Source: Microplitis mediator
Lineage: Eukaryota > Arthropoda > Insecta > Hymenoptera > Braconidae
NCBI RefSeq assembly: GCF_029852145.1
Contig: NC_079974.1
Coordinates: forward strand, 8,044,348-8,108,347
Length of the DNA stretch: 64,000 nucleotides
Direction of reading: 5' to 3'
Made by a program: the position numbers and the translations under genes. The notes beneath the pieces are model-generated. The model worked only from the letters and a program-made list of their open reading frames with translations, had not been told where the DNA came from and ran no database searches. Positions 22,873-34,217 of this stretch are shown in pieces. Numbering within the stretch: the stretch's first letter is position 1; each line of letters begins with the position of its first letter.

Positions 22873-25800
22873 CAAGCAGCCAAAATCAACTTAATACATG
22901 AAAATCTCCCAATCGGCTCTTATGCAGGAGCCTGTATAGCATCACAAAATTGTTCTTCCGGTGCATCTGCTTTGCCAAGTAATAGTAATATAAGTGTAGA
23001 TACAGGTAATATTACAAATCTGAAGGAATTATGTAATGAATTAAAAATTTTAAACTCGTTATGTGACTTAAAACAATTACTAGAAATTTAAAAAATGCTT
23101 AATGCTAAATTAAAATCATGCGATGATATAGCGTCAAAGTTACTGGTAATTAACGAATGTCTAACTAAGAATGGCTGAGTCTAAGTCATCTAATACGATT
23201 AATATAATCTACTGGAATGCGAACGGTTTAACAAACAAGATAAACGAATTACCAAATTTTCTGAGTACAAACAAAGTTGATATCCTACTTATAAGTGAAA
23301 CTAAATTCATTTCTAGGGATGCGTGTTTTATAAATGGGTATAAAGTTTACAGAAAAGATCGTGATAGTAACAAAAGGGGAGGGGGAGTACTTATTATGAT
23401 TAAAAATGAAATTAAGTATGCACAAATTCTAATTGATACAAGTACAATTGAAACAGTAGGTATCAAACTAGAAAATAACTTAATAGTAGTTTCGATCTAC
23501 GTTCCGCCACAAACCAAATTAAATAAATACGAACTACAGAAAATTTTAAACCTAGGTAACAAAGTAGTAGTTGCAGGTGACATAAATGCGCAGCATAGTA
23601 CTTGGAATTGCTTACGTGCAAATAGAAACGGCACAATATTGTTTGACTTTATCACAAAAAGACCTTACAGTCTTGAATACCCTAACGACTATACACTAGT
23701 ACCAACAAACGGAGGATTACCCTCAATTGTTGATTTAGCTATTATTAAAAATATAACTAAATACAAAAAACCGATTACTATACACGACTTAAACTCAGAC
23801 CATCATCCTGTACAATTAATACTAAACGACGCTGATGTACCTGTAAACAAACCAAAATACTTAGATTATAAAAGAGCCAAATGGGAGGTCTTTCATAAAT
23901 ACTTAAACGATAATATAATTATAGATAATAAAATTGACAGTAGAGATAAAATCGATACAACAATAAAAAAATTTACGAAGTGCTTAAAACAAGCTATGAG
24001 AAAAGCTATTCCGACAAAAATAATAACTAACAATTATAATAGTTTGCCAATAAAAATACTCAATATGATCAAAGAACGTAATAGGGTAAGGCGCCAATAC
24101 CAAAGAACTCGTGATCCTTACCTAAAACAGCACAAAAATAAACTTAGTGGAAATATTAAAAGAGCAATAGATACCTTTTTAAATAATAAATTAAACAACA
24201 AATTAAAATCGCTCGATGTACGTGACAATTCGCTATGGAAAGCAGTTAATATTCGCAAAAATACTAATCGAACTATTCCACCACTGTTGAATAATAATAA
24301 AACTGTTTTTAATGACCCTGAGAAGGCAAATGCTCTTGCAAACGTCTTTGAAAACGTCCACCACCTTACCCACCATCCTAGCGATGTCAAAACGGAGACA
24401 CAAGTCACCGCTAAATATAATAGTGTATCTCAAACAACAATAGATAGAAACCCTATTATGCTCATTACACCCAAAGAAATAATCAATGCAGTAAAACACA
24501 CCAAACCTAAAAAAGCACCCGGAAGTGATGGTATCCAAAACATTATTCTGAAGCACATTACTAAGAAAGGTATCGTACAACTCATGCATATATTTAACGC
24601 CTGCCTCGCTTTGTCATATTTTCCAACATGTTGGAAAAATGCTGAAATTCTGGCTTTTCACAAGGCAGGAAAACCTAAACAATCGCCTAATAGCTACCGG
24701 CCCATTAGCTTACTAAACACCTTGGGTAAACTTGCAGAGATAGTCATCAACATACGAATCAGTAGTTTCTTACAATCCCGAAATATATTATTACTGGAAC
24801 AGTTTGGATTTCGGTAGCAACACAGCACGCAACAGCAGCTAGTGCGACTTACTGATCATATTAGTCTGAATTTCAATAGAGGCAGGAGCACGGGCTTGCT
24901 ACTACTGGACATTGAAAAAGCTTTCGATACAGTGCGGCACCGTGCTCTTGTTTGTAAACTAAAACGTTTAAACATACCCGATTATATAGTCAAGTTTGTG
25001 GATGACTATCTCCGCAATAGAACTTTTACCGTTAAAGTGGGAACTGCACGAAGCTCTCTACGTAAGATTGTCGCAGGCGTTCCTCAGGGCTCAAATCTGG
25101 GCCCTACTTTATTCTTAATATACATTAATGACCTGCCGAAGCATCCGAATACATCGCTAGCACTCTTTGCTGACGATACAGCAGTATTTTCCTCCTCGTG
25201 GAAATTGGAAGTAGTGCTGCGTAATGTAAAAAAGCATATAATATTATTAGAAAAATATTACAATCAATGGAAAATTAAAATTAATACCCAGAAAACGTCA
25301 GCAATCATCGTTACACACAAAAAAAAATTGTATAAATACCAAATTAACAATGTACGGTGAAGACATTCAATACACATCACTCACTAAGTACTTAGGCCTC
25401 TACCTAGACCCCAAACTAACTTTTTCAAAACATATTACACAGGTTCAAAACAAAACACACGCTGCTATCACAATTCTATATCCATTGATATGTCGTAATA
25501 GCTTTGTATCGGAGCACAATAAACTAAATATGTATAAAATATGTATGAGACCAGTAATGGCATATGCCTGCCCCTTATGGAGCAACACCTTCGAGTCAAA
25601 CTATAAAAAGTTACAAATCTTACAAAACAAATGCCTTAGAATGATCAAGGCTGGTAACAACAAAGACACAACTACAGAATTACATAGTATATACAATGTA
25701 CCGACCATAAAAGACTACGTTAAAACAACAGCAATAAACTTCTTTAGTAACAAGTTAAATAATCATAGCATACTACAAAATGTTTGCAAAATTAAAAGTT

Positions 25801-26182
25801 CATTTCTAGAGTATAAAATGACTCATCAACTCTATATACAAAATAAATAATGTATTGTATTAGCGTACATTAAAATTATACGAATCTGTAAGCATAATAA
25901 AGACTGAAGCAATACAGACTGTGATTTAGGATTAGGCTAGAATTAAGGATTAGTATTTAGGAATAAATCAAAATCAAGGGTTTTTGTATATTTTTTTTAC
26001 CCGAAATTATTTACTACTATTGCCTAAATTTTATATCTTGTAATGAACACAGAATGTATTGGGTAAAAATTTTTCTTTAAAAATGGGGACCAATGTCTAA
26101 AATATATTGCATAAACATTGTAACAAATATGTATTAATATGAATTTAAAAATAAACTGTAAAAACTAACTAAAAAAAAACTA
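22572..26182 (+). mobile_element. Jockey-like LINE, 5'-truncated
   Basis: It begins inside the ORF1 zinc knuckles at 22572, next to the LTR-like block. It continues through ORF2 to 25850, has a 330-bp 3' region with AATAAA near 26150, and ends in an A-rich tail at about 26182. The tail joins directly to the MATH-like gene remnant, so this insertion probably cut that gene. Confidence 0.9.
23171..25850 (+). pseudogene. LINE ORF2: endonuclease and reverse transcriptase
   Basis: The apurinic-type endonuclease occupies about residues 10-225, with YWNANG, SETK, GDINAQH and SDHHPV. The reverse transcriptase follows with KKAPGSDGI, SYRPISLLNTLGKLAE, LLLDIEKAFDTVRH, AGVPQGSNLGPTLFLIYIND and catalytic FADDT. 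Two lesions are seen. One is an in-frame TAG at 24815-24817, in a position where relatives have lysine. The other is a single-base frameshift near 25345, after which the frame continues to 25850. Otherwise it is full length. It should act by target-primed reverse transcription when intact. Confidence 0.93.
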
Positions 26183-26185
26183 GCA

Positions 26186-26718
26186 GTTATTACGCTCGAA
26201 ACGTTGCGCTGTACGCCTCGCAAGTTACATTCATTATATATTGACGATCAAGTGTTTGACACATCATAGACTGTAATTTCCAAAATTTAACGTACACAAC
26301 TGTACACTCCTTCGAACTGGAGTACTTCGACGAACTCCTCTTTATCAACGATACTGGGACAGTTAGTCTGATATTTATAGAGTTTTCTTCAGGTTTCCAC
26401 GTCAACGACTTTTGGAGCTTCAAAGTAGAGGTTAGCCACCACGAAGAAGATGAACACTGGATCACCTTGGGGATCCTTCCATTAAAATCGGAGCATTCTG
26501 AAATCAGCTTCGAGCTCGAATGCTGTGTGGTGGGTGAGGAAGGTAACCTACTGAAACTGCCTGCAAAAATACAATCTTTTCACGACTACGACAATTACGT
26601 ATACCTCGGGAGTTTCTTCAAACGAAGTGACCCCGACTTATTGCGTCTACTGGTGGACGGAAATCTTATTTTACAGATAGAGCTGACTGTTCTACTAAGC
26701 GACGATGCAGATAATTAG
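26186..26718 (+). pseudogene. 5'-truncated MATH-domain (speckle-type) gene remnant
   Basis: The frame is open from 26259 to TAA at 26716-26718 with no in-frame ATG. Upstream of 26259 the same frame has two TGA codons and then meets the LINE tail. The C-terminal half (NYVYLGSFFKRSD, LLRLLVDGNLILQIELTVL) fits the end of a MATH domain as in TDPOZ/SPOP proteins, which bind substrates for ubiquitin ligases. No BTB/POZ domain follows. The histone-type stem-loop 33 bp after the stop is intact. I judge it a gene truncated by the LINE insertion. Family assignment rests on a few conserved positions. Confidence 0.6.
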
Positions 26719-26751
26719 ATACTCAAGTTCCCGAACTTTGAGTTGACAACG

Positions 26752-26767
26752 GCCCTTTTCAGGGCCA
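26752..26767 (+). promoter_or_regulatory. Histone-type mRNA 3' stem-loop
   Basis: GGCCCTTTTCAGGGCC, preceded by CAAC and followed by ACCAAA. This is the consensus stem, loop and flanks used by SLBP in replication-dependent histone mRNAs. No AATAAA lies between the stop codon and the stem-loop. Confidence 0.9.
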
Positions 26768-27023
26768 CCAAATTTTTTACACGTAAAAACTAACTCAAGT
26801 CTTATATGTACCCAATTTTTTTTTCAAACCATTTCAATTATTTATGCGCATAAAATGCTAATAAAAAAAGGAAAAAAAATCATATTTTTGTTTAAATAAA
26901 ACTCTGACGTAACCCAGTTTTTGAATTTTCAGGCGAGAGTAGAGCATATCTACGCTCGCGCTTAAGTCATGCAATATATAATTTTGTTATATTCTGTTTT
27001 TTTATGTCGTTGATTCAATTAAA

Positions 27024-27532
27024 AATAGGGGAGCCTGGGGCACGAAGGCCCCCCCCCCTCAAAAATTAGGTATAAAAAATTTGTTTTTTACTTTCCGTCG
27101 AGTTATGACCTCTATAATGTTTTTGTCATATTTTAGGCGAATATGAGATATGTTGGGCAAAATGGATCACTCGAAAAAAAAAAAATTGTAACTAAAAAAA
27201 TATTTTTTTTTTATTTTCCGTCAAGTTAATTATTTTGTTACAATTTTTTTTTTTTAATGGTCCATTTTACTCCACATATGACATATTGGCCTAAAGTATG
27301 ATAAAAACATTATAAAGATCATAACTTGACGGAAAATAAAAAAAAATTTTATTTTTTTATTTTTTGGGGAGGGGGCCCTTCGTGCCCCAGAAAAAAAATG
27401 GTTTTCAGATTTTTTGCACAATTTCGACTGATTCTTTTGAAATAGACAAAAAATAAACGAATTTAATGGTTAAAAGCCACAAAAAGAAAAAACCGGCTTA
27501 AGGGAGCCTTTGTGCTCCAAGTGCCCCTATCA
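27024..27532. repeat. GGGGCACGAAGG family MITE, copy 2
   Basis: Same ends and interior as 11213-11830. Right end near GTGCTCCAAGTGCCCCTAT. Confidence 0.75.
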
Positions 27533-27933
27533 ACATTATTATTAAGAGAATAAGGATTTTTTACTTTCTATTAACAATCTAAAGCATTTAAAAATGAAAT
27601 ACGTACATAAAGCGATCAAGAAAATTTTATTTTTTCGATTATTTTGTTTTTTCATGGATAAAAGCTACATTTTCTTTGATTTTTTAAGTGAAAGACATAA
27701 ATAATATCATTCCAAGTAAAGCATCGATACCATCAGTTTAATAATAAAAAACTTGTTCATCTGGTGCAACGAAATTGAAATTCGATATCTCAACAGAATT
27801 TATGTTAAAACCAGCGAAAATGCCAACTGATGACTATCAATTTAACCACTATGACCGTTCATGATCGACTCTCATCATTCTAATTGAAAAACATCAACAG
27901 CCGTTTTGTCCAGTGAGACGACTTAAAGTACTG
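27533..27933. repeat. Segment duplicated at 11831-12233
   Basis: Matches the left copy. Here it runs without interruption into the LINE leader at 27934, showing the empty-site state of the 7.4-kb insertion. Confidence 0.75.
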
Positions 27934-28541
27934 AATAGCGCTCTCTCCATGGTCCGCGCTTGAAAAGTGGTCTCTCCATGGTCCGCGCCACTTAACATTA
28001 ATTATTTCAAGAAATTCGAAAATAACATTTTCTATCAATCTGTATTTATCGAAATGCTAGCCTAAAAAAAATATCTAAGATATATTTTTTCTACAAATTA
28101 AACATTTATAAAATTATCCTAAAACCCATCTGGACGTACGGCATACAACTATGGGGAACGGCCAGCAACTCAAATCTAGAAATATTACAAAGATTTAAAA
28201 ACAAAACAATTAGAAACATTGTTAATGCCCCCTGGTATGTATCCAACGCAATAATAAGTAGAGACCTGAGCATTCCGACTATCAAGGAAGAAATTATGAG
28301 ACTGTGCGTGAAATACGAAGGCAGACTAGAAAACCATCCGAATCCCATGGCATCAGAACTACTAAACAAAGAGACAACTAGAAGACTAAAGCGGTTCAAA
28401 ACAATTGATCTAAAAAATCGTTTTCAATAATAGTGGACATTGTCCTAAATACCCGTCATGTACATAGAATCACAAAAATTATTTATTGTTATCATATAAC
28501 AGATCGTAATTTAAATATATAATAAAAAAAAAAAAAAAAAA
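27934..28541 (+). mobile_element. Internally deleted Jockey-like LINE
   Basis: The LINE leader (27934-28022, with the doubled CCATGGTCCGCGC motif) is followed directly by the last part of a Jockey pol frame (about 28025-28430). That part reads KPIWTYGIQLWGTASNS, NAPWYVSNA and HPNPMASELLN and ends in TAA. An A-run at 28513-28541 follows. Nearly all of ORF1 and ORF2 is missing. It has the structure of a short non-autonomous LINE derivative. Confidence 0.85.
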
Positions 28542-28555
28542 CAATATTTTTTCTA

Positions 28556-28588
28556 ATAAAAGAGAGAGTGAGAGAGAAAGAGAGAGTT
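28556..28588. repeat. GA microsatellite
   Basis: Interrupted (GA)n run after the LINE A-tail. Confidence 0.9.
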
Positions 28589-28599
28589 TTGTCTCTCAA

Positions 28600-29880
28600 C
28601 AGAAGATTTCAATAGATTAACGACATGTAAGTTGATTTTTTTTTCCCAAGCTCTGGGGGCGATCACTGGCCGGTAGACCTTAAGTGGTGTTGCGTAAATT
28701 TCAAATGTTCGCGCCAGAACACTTGACAACTCTACGCTCTACTATACCAGAGGTGCTGCTATCGACGCGCCCTCTGATACTCGGAAGTTCAACTCGATAG
28801 CCAGCTACGCGGCAACTGGCATTATTCTACAACACATGGCATAGAACACCACGTGCTGTCTGTATTATTATTCTAATTACATCGTGTTAATTATCGTCCT
28901 TCGTTAATTAATCTAATTTGACTACCACTCGCAAACTCATCAGGTATTATTATTCATCTATATTTTTTATTTTCATTCTCAATTTAATTTATAACATCTG
29001 TGATCATTTTTGTGTTGACCACGTGTCAAAATAACCTGCCGGCTATATATATATATATACATATATTCGCAATCACGTGACTTTGCAGCCACAAAATCAA
29101 TTATTCTTAATTTACATTCACTTTCATTACTCATCAATTAATTATTTACTCGTACATGATGTCAACTGATGTAACTGATGTCATCATTCAGTCATCCAGT
29201 AATCTTAATCCCAAAAATCAATATCAAATTTTATTTGTGACTGCGAAGTAATTATTATACGTTCAGACTCGGCTCGTCACGCTTCTTATATTTTTGCTCT
29301 TCTTACTCGTACTCTGTGTCGCGAATTAAATTTAATTGTGACAAAAATGTATACTCGAACTATTGATGATATTTGTAAATCATTAATTGTTAATAATTTA
29401 CTCTTTATTGCGCTCTTTTGTATAAATTAATTCACGTGTATGGTGCCGTGTAAATTTATAAACTCGTATTCATTAAACTCAACAAACTCGATCTTCAACT
29501 ACGCTCTATATGTATATAATATAATGTTCATGTGTACGGTGCCATGCAATTTATATAAAACTCAATTAAACTCAAATGCAATCGAATAATGTTCAATAAG
29601 TGCTCTAATTTGAACTCGTGATCGACTCTTGTACTCTACGCTATTATCTGTGATTTATTTTTATTAAATATGGACAATACACCAAATCAGTGACTTCTTA
29701 TTTCTTTCACCATCCCGATCCAGCAAATAAATATTTAATGTAGTTTTTAAGTTAATATTTTACAAGTGGAATTAAGTTTTTTGCACATATCTGTTATCGT
29801 TTGTTTTATTCAAATATCAAAAACTATAGTATTGTATAATAGTAACGATTATAACTCTGTTATAAACTCAAGAAAATTTT
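28600..29880. other. Unassigned 1.3-kb stretch
   Basis: No convincing frame on either strand. Two related phrases, TGTATGGTGCCGTG and TGTACGGTGCCATG, recur about 100 bp apart, with runs of CTCG-containing words. It could be a leader or LTR-like piece. I see no ends. Confidence 0.3.
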
Positions 29881-29989
29881 GCTTCAACTAAGATAGTTTC
29901 CAGCGGGCAGAATGAAAACCGGAAATTTTTTGAACGATGTAAAATAATTTCTTCAATTGTCAATCTTGAATTAAGAAAAAAATTCTCAA

Positions 29990-31290
29990 GCCAAAATATA
30001 TTTCATATTTGGTCTAATAATAGAATTACTCGTTTTAAGAGCTTGCAATTTTGAGTATAATAAACATTTTTCTTAACCTAATTATTACGTTACTTACTTG
30101 AACCAAGAAACTATGACGTTTTGAAACGATAAACGGTATAAACTTAAACTAAAAATAAAGAGAGTTGGTTCAAAAAATGTAAACTCTTGGTTTGACTAGT
30201 GTACTTTCTCTGACCAATCACACGAAAAATCTCAAACCAAGATTATTAGTCTCAGCCAGGAAAGTTCTGTCCTGAATTCACTCATAGTTGCTTCCTTCTT
30301 CGCACCCTAAGAAACGAATACTACTTACTCTCTCTTTTTGTGCTGGCGCAGAAAACGGATACTAAGTCTATATTTTTATTTTAAATAAATTAATGCAATT
30401 ATACGATATTGAACTAAATTTGTTTTTATTAAAAAATTTTTTTATTTTAATGACGAAATTCATTGTTGAACGATTCATATGATCCGTTCAGTATTGTGCT
30501 AAAATGTAGGAACTAAAATTTGTCCAAATTATTGGCGATAATATTGAAAATTTAAATTCTGTCTTTGGAATTTAAAAATATGACTGACCATCAGGCTAGT
30601 GTGGCTCAATATATGCGGGCAAAGGAAACGTAGCCTAACAAAAGCTGGGATGGCTTCGTTAGTAAAGCTTTCGCGCGACGCTAAATCGGTCTGGATTCGA
30701 TTCCTTCACTGAGCGATCATCATTTTTCTTAATTTGTATTATATATTTAACTCATTGCGAAACTTTCCTATCCCAGAATAATGCTTCTAATAGAAGATTT
30801 AGTTGCTTCACAACATTGTTTACAAAATATTTTAACAAAAATGAAATTGTTTTGATAAAAAAATTACAAAAAAAAAAAATTTTTGGTAGCTCGATAAATT
30901 TATTTGCTTACTTGAAGAAATTTATTTCTTGGTTGAAAAAATTTCTTGGCCCAAGAAAGTTTGTTTTTGGTTGAAAAAATTATTTTCCATAGGTCAAAAC
31001 TTACTTGTTCTAGGTCAATACATTTTTTCTTGACTTAGAAATTTAACAATCTTCAGCCAAGAAAAAAATTATACCAATTAAAAAAAAAAAATGTTCTCGA
31101 ACCAAGAAAAACATTGTTTGGGCCGAGAGAGTTTTTCTTGACTTAAAGAATTTTAGTTTCAGACTGAGAAATGATGTCTTCCACGAAGGAAATAATTTCT
31201 TGATCCAAATAATTTTTTACTTTAATAAAGTACAAAATTTCGCTTAGTTCGAGAAACAAATTTCAAAGACATCTTATTTTTTGGTTCAAG
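29990..31290. repeat. Degenerate AACCAAGAAA / TTTCTTGGTT repeats
   Basis: Variants of AACCAAGAAA appear in both orientations at least fifteen times, for example near 30106, 30903-30960, 31040, 31098 and 31200. They look like an old, strongly decayed tandem or palindromic repeat. No gene apart from the tRNA-like segment within. Confidence 0.5.
30644..30715 (+). repeat. tRNA-like segment, SINE head or tRNA relic
   Basis: It has an A-box-like TGGCTTCGTTAGTAAAGC (30651-30668) and a B-box-like GGATTCGATTCC (30693-30704) at tRNA spacing. The acceptor and anticodon stems do not fold cleanly, so a working tRNA is unlikely. Confidence 0.45.
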
Positions 31291-31579
31291 ATATCCTTCT
31301 GTTCTGTGCACACCTACACACGGATGATATTCTCAACATAGTCAGAATAGCTTCCTAGGACCTCAATACTTCGAGACCTGATAGAATTTCGAATTTCGGA
31401 GTAATAACAATAATTTCCCGATTTTTTCAGAAATTATTGATTTTCTTAGTGTGAAGTTGAAATTTTCTTTGTTTCAACTTTTAACTCGAGTTACTGACTC
31501 CAAAACATGCATTTGGAGTAGAAGAATTCCCAAAATAATAGGAATTACTTAAGAGTAATTTACGTTTGAATAATTTGGT

Positions 31580-31595
31580 GGCCCTGAAAAGGGCC
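31580..31595 (-). promoter_or_regulatory. Histone-type mRNA 3' stem-loop
   Basis: On the minus strand it reads GGCCCTTTTCAGGGCC with ACAAC before and ACCAAAT after, 38 bp beyond the bromodomain stop. The core and flanks are identical to the copy after the MATH-like gene. Confidence 0.92.
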
Positions 31596-31633
31596 GTTGT
31601 TAACTCAAGTTCTCAACTTGACAATTATAACGC

Positions 31634-32002
31634 TTAGACGTTAATCTTCTTTGCAAACAAAATCTCGAACACATGTTGGAGATTTTGAGCCATAACGACA
31701 ATTTTATCCTCCTCATTAAAACAACGATAGCAGTTGGTAAAAATCAACCGTACGTCGTTGACGAATCCATCGATCGACTTGTACTGCCGTTGGTCCAGCT
31801 TCCGAAAGATGGTCGTTAGATCCATTGGAACTTTTACAATGTCCTTGTAATTATCAGGACCCCAACATTTAAAATTGAACTCCCTGTAAAATGGCCACGC
31901 ATATGATTCATGCCACGGAGACAATAGCTCTTGAACTATCTCGCAGCAAGTGATAAATACTTCTCCGCAAAGTTCTTGAACTTCTTCACTGTCCTTCACC
32001 AT
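31634..32002 (-). CDS. Small intronless BET-like bromodomain protein
   Basis: A 122-residue protein that is essentially one bromodomain, the acetyl-lysine reader fold. Diagnostic pieces are YAWPFY (WPF shelf) at about residue 34, DIVKVPMDLTTI at about 54, DVRLIFTNCYRCFN at about 84, and VMAQNLQHVFEILFAKK at the end. They match the second bromodomain of BET proteins best. The acetyl-lysine asparagine seems present (FNEED) but shifted by one inserted residue. BET proteins have two such domains and an ET domain, and this one has none. The start context AAACATGG is good. It is expressed from the palindromic promoter at 32075-32340 and ends in a histone stem-loop. It is likely a retro-derived or expanded lineage gene, probably nuclear. 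Confidence 0.88.
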   Translation of the reverse strand: MVKDSEEVQELCGEVFITCCEIVQELLSPWHESYAWPFYREFNFKCWGPDNYKDIVKVPMDLTTIFRKLDQRQYKSIDGFVNDVRLIFTNCYRCFNEEDKIVVMAQNLQHVFEILFAKKINV

Positions 32003-32074
32003 GTTTGGAATACTGATAAACCAACTTTAAGAAGATAGATCGCTTGACACTTCAATCTACACGTCTGATGAGTG

Positions 32075-32340
32075 ACTGATGGATTCTAGCTAATGCTAAC
32101 CAAATCAGTCAGGTTTATTAGCTCAAGGATAGGTACCAGCGAGCCAATCACAGTTAAGCATGAGTAGGAGAGATGGCAGCTCGTATTTCATTGGTTATCA
32201 ACAAATCAACTTCCAATCAGATCGAATGAGACATGAGCTGCCACCTCTTCTACTCATGCTTAGCTGTGATTGGCTTGTCGGTACCGATCTAGACCTCATG
32301 AAGTTGACTGATTTGGTTGACATTATGTTTCATTCATCTG
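32075..32340. promoter_or_regulatory. Palindromic divergent promoter with four CCAAT boxes
   Basis: About 115 bp on the bromodomain side (32075-32190) is mirrored at 32222-32340 at roughly 80% identity. Shared blocks are GAGCTGCCA, CTACTCATGCTTA, CTGTGATTGGCT, GGTACC and TGACTGATTTGGTT. CCAAT boxes point both ways at 32144, 32190, 32213 and 32269. A symmetric two-way promoter is typical of histone gene pairs. No gene is left on the right side, where a repeat begins at 32394. Confidence 0.75.
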
Positions 32341-32393
32341 TTCATCATTGACAAAGTTTTCATAGACGTAATAGTCTAGTCGAGAAGTTAATT

Positions 32394-32789
32394 TCCTGCA
32401 CGAAAAAAAATGATTAATAATAATTGCAGTTTAACTTGTAATTATTTATGTTATGTTCAATAACTAATGTCGATTTAGTTAGTCAAATTATGATTTTAAT
32501 GTTTAAACTGCTGTAATTAACAGTTAATCGTTGAAATATACTGCTTGACTATTTAAAATTACTACTTAAACCTAAAAAAACTACAAGACACTTATCAAAA
32601 AAAAGCTTATAAAATAATAATTTTATTAACTTCATAACTTAATTCTAGTAGTATTATTTACTATAAGTATTTCATTGAAAAGCATCAAAATTTAAGTATC
32701 GTTATACATAAAGTACTAATTATTGGTAATATTAAATATTTATTACTGTTATTGCTTTTATACAATTAATACAAATCTAGTGTACAAGT
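32394..32789. repeat. CACGGAAAAAAA-type repeat plus inverted AT-rich repeat
   Basis: 32394-32610 matches 12234-12450, and 32610-32789 matches 10886-11085 in reverse. Nothing else is recognised. Confidence 0.75.
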
Positions 32790-34197
32790 TGTGACGTTAC
32801 ATTGCCGAGGGGGTGGAGTTGAAGGTTGGAGTACGTGGGAGTCTGTGTGTTAGAGAGAGATAACGTGAGTATGTGTGTTGAGTTGAGTGTAGTAGAGAAT
32901 GAGTTGAGGATATGGAGTATAAATGTGTATGGTAAGACAAATGTGTGATAGAGTACGTGTACGGTATGGGGTTATGTTTTGGAGTGTCTGTGTGATGGAG
33001 CGTGGATTTAACGGGGGAAGTCTAGCTGTGTCGCGAATAGTGGCCAAGATAACGTGCCTCCCGAACAGTGATGATGACTAGGCCCAGGCTTAGCCCTCGG
33101 GGTTGACGTGGTGATCACGGAGGTGCGACTGAGATGTCGCCACCCCGTCGTGGTGGTACCCGGAGTTAGCTGGGGTACGTGTACGGTTAGTGGGGGGATG
33201 GCAGACCTCGTTTGCGATGCTCGAGGAAGCCAACAATTCGCTAACTTCGGATATCACGGGGAGTGACATTACGGGAAGGCCTGTGAGTCCACGGCTTGTA
33301 TGTTTGTGAAGGTAAGAATGGATAGAGAAGCGAGAATGTGAGATTGAAAGAGATGGAGTGGAGTAAGTGAGTTAGAGTGGGAGATTATCGTGTAACAGTT
33401 GTGCGAGTACCGTTGAGGAGAAAAGTTGAGACCTGGCGTCGCTCGTGTACGAGTCGACCCAGTAGTCGAGTTTGGAGTTTTAAAGTAAGCGGAGGTGGGT
33501 CGGAGAGTCGCCATGGTGGACCTCGACCGCCACCCGACTTCCGTCGTTTTGGAGCCTGTAGCCCGGTGAATGGTGCTCTTGGAGCCGTCTGTCGCATTAA
33601 TAAATTATCGTTAATTATCGCATTATTTATTCATTATCGCATTATTTATTCATATTTTATTTTATATCTTTTCTAGAAGTGTATAAAGTTTGTGATTTGT
33701 CGCCGTCGAGAGGTTCCCGATGTCTTGCCCAGGAATTTATTCGCGTGATGGACCGCGGGTCTGTTGGGCCCGCGTCGCTCTCGCGTCATCTTTATTATAA
33801 TTTTATTTAGTTTTGTTTCACTATTTTATGACTTATATTATTTGATTAATCCGCTTCGTTCGCATGAAAAGAACCGCTACCCTCTCTCCCCAACCTAGCA
33901 TACTGAGCTCACCAGGACATCCCGCTACCACCGGTCATGTCTCTCATCTCCTTAGGGTATATAGTTCTTAGGTTTTAATTTACGTGTACGTTTAGACCGG
34001 TTGCCGATACCGGGGAAATAAAAGTCGGCTGGCGCCCGTCAGGATCTGAAGGAGATAAGACGGGTGATTGGTGGGCGAAGTGTAACGTAGCCCGATTTTG
34101 AGTAATTTGAGTTTTGAGTTATTAGGTAATTTTATTGAGTAAAGAATTTTTGAGTAATTATTGGGTTTAATTAAGTATAAGAAAATATTACGCTACA
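32790..34197 (+). repeat. Gypsy 5' LTR
   Basis: About 1.4 kb from TGTGACGTTACA to CTACA, directly followed by a tRNA-Lys primer site. No second copy lies in the window, so the 3' LTR is lost or elsewhere. The frames inside it have no coding features. Confidence 0.7.
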
Positions 34198-34200
34198 AAT

Positions 34201-34217
34201 TGGCGCCCCACGTGGGG
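34201..34217 (+). promoter_or_regulatory. tRNA-Lys primer binding site
   Basis: TGGCGCCCCACGTGGGG, 3 nt after the LTR. It differs by one base from the complement of the tRNA-Lys(CUU) 3' end as I recall it. Confidence 0.8.

Noticed and set aside
30644..30715. Functional tRNA gene
   Set aside because: A- and B-box words are present, but acceptor and anticodon stems do not pair properly.
32160..32351. 63-residue plus-strand frame
   Set aside because: Lies within the palindromic promoter. No domain, and both arms are non-coding by symmetry.
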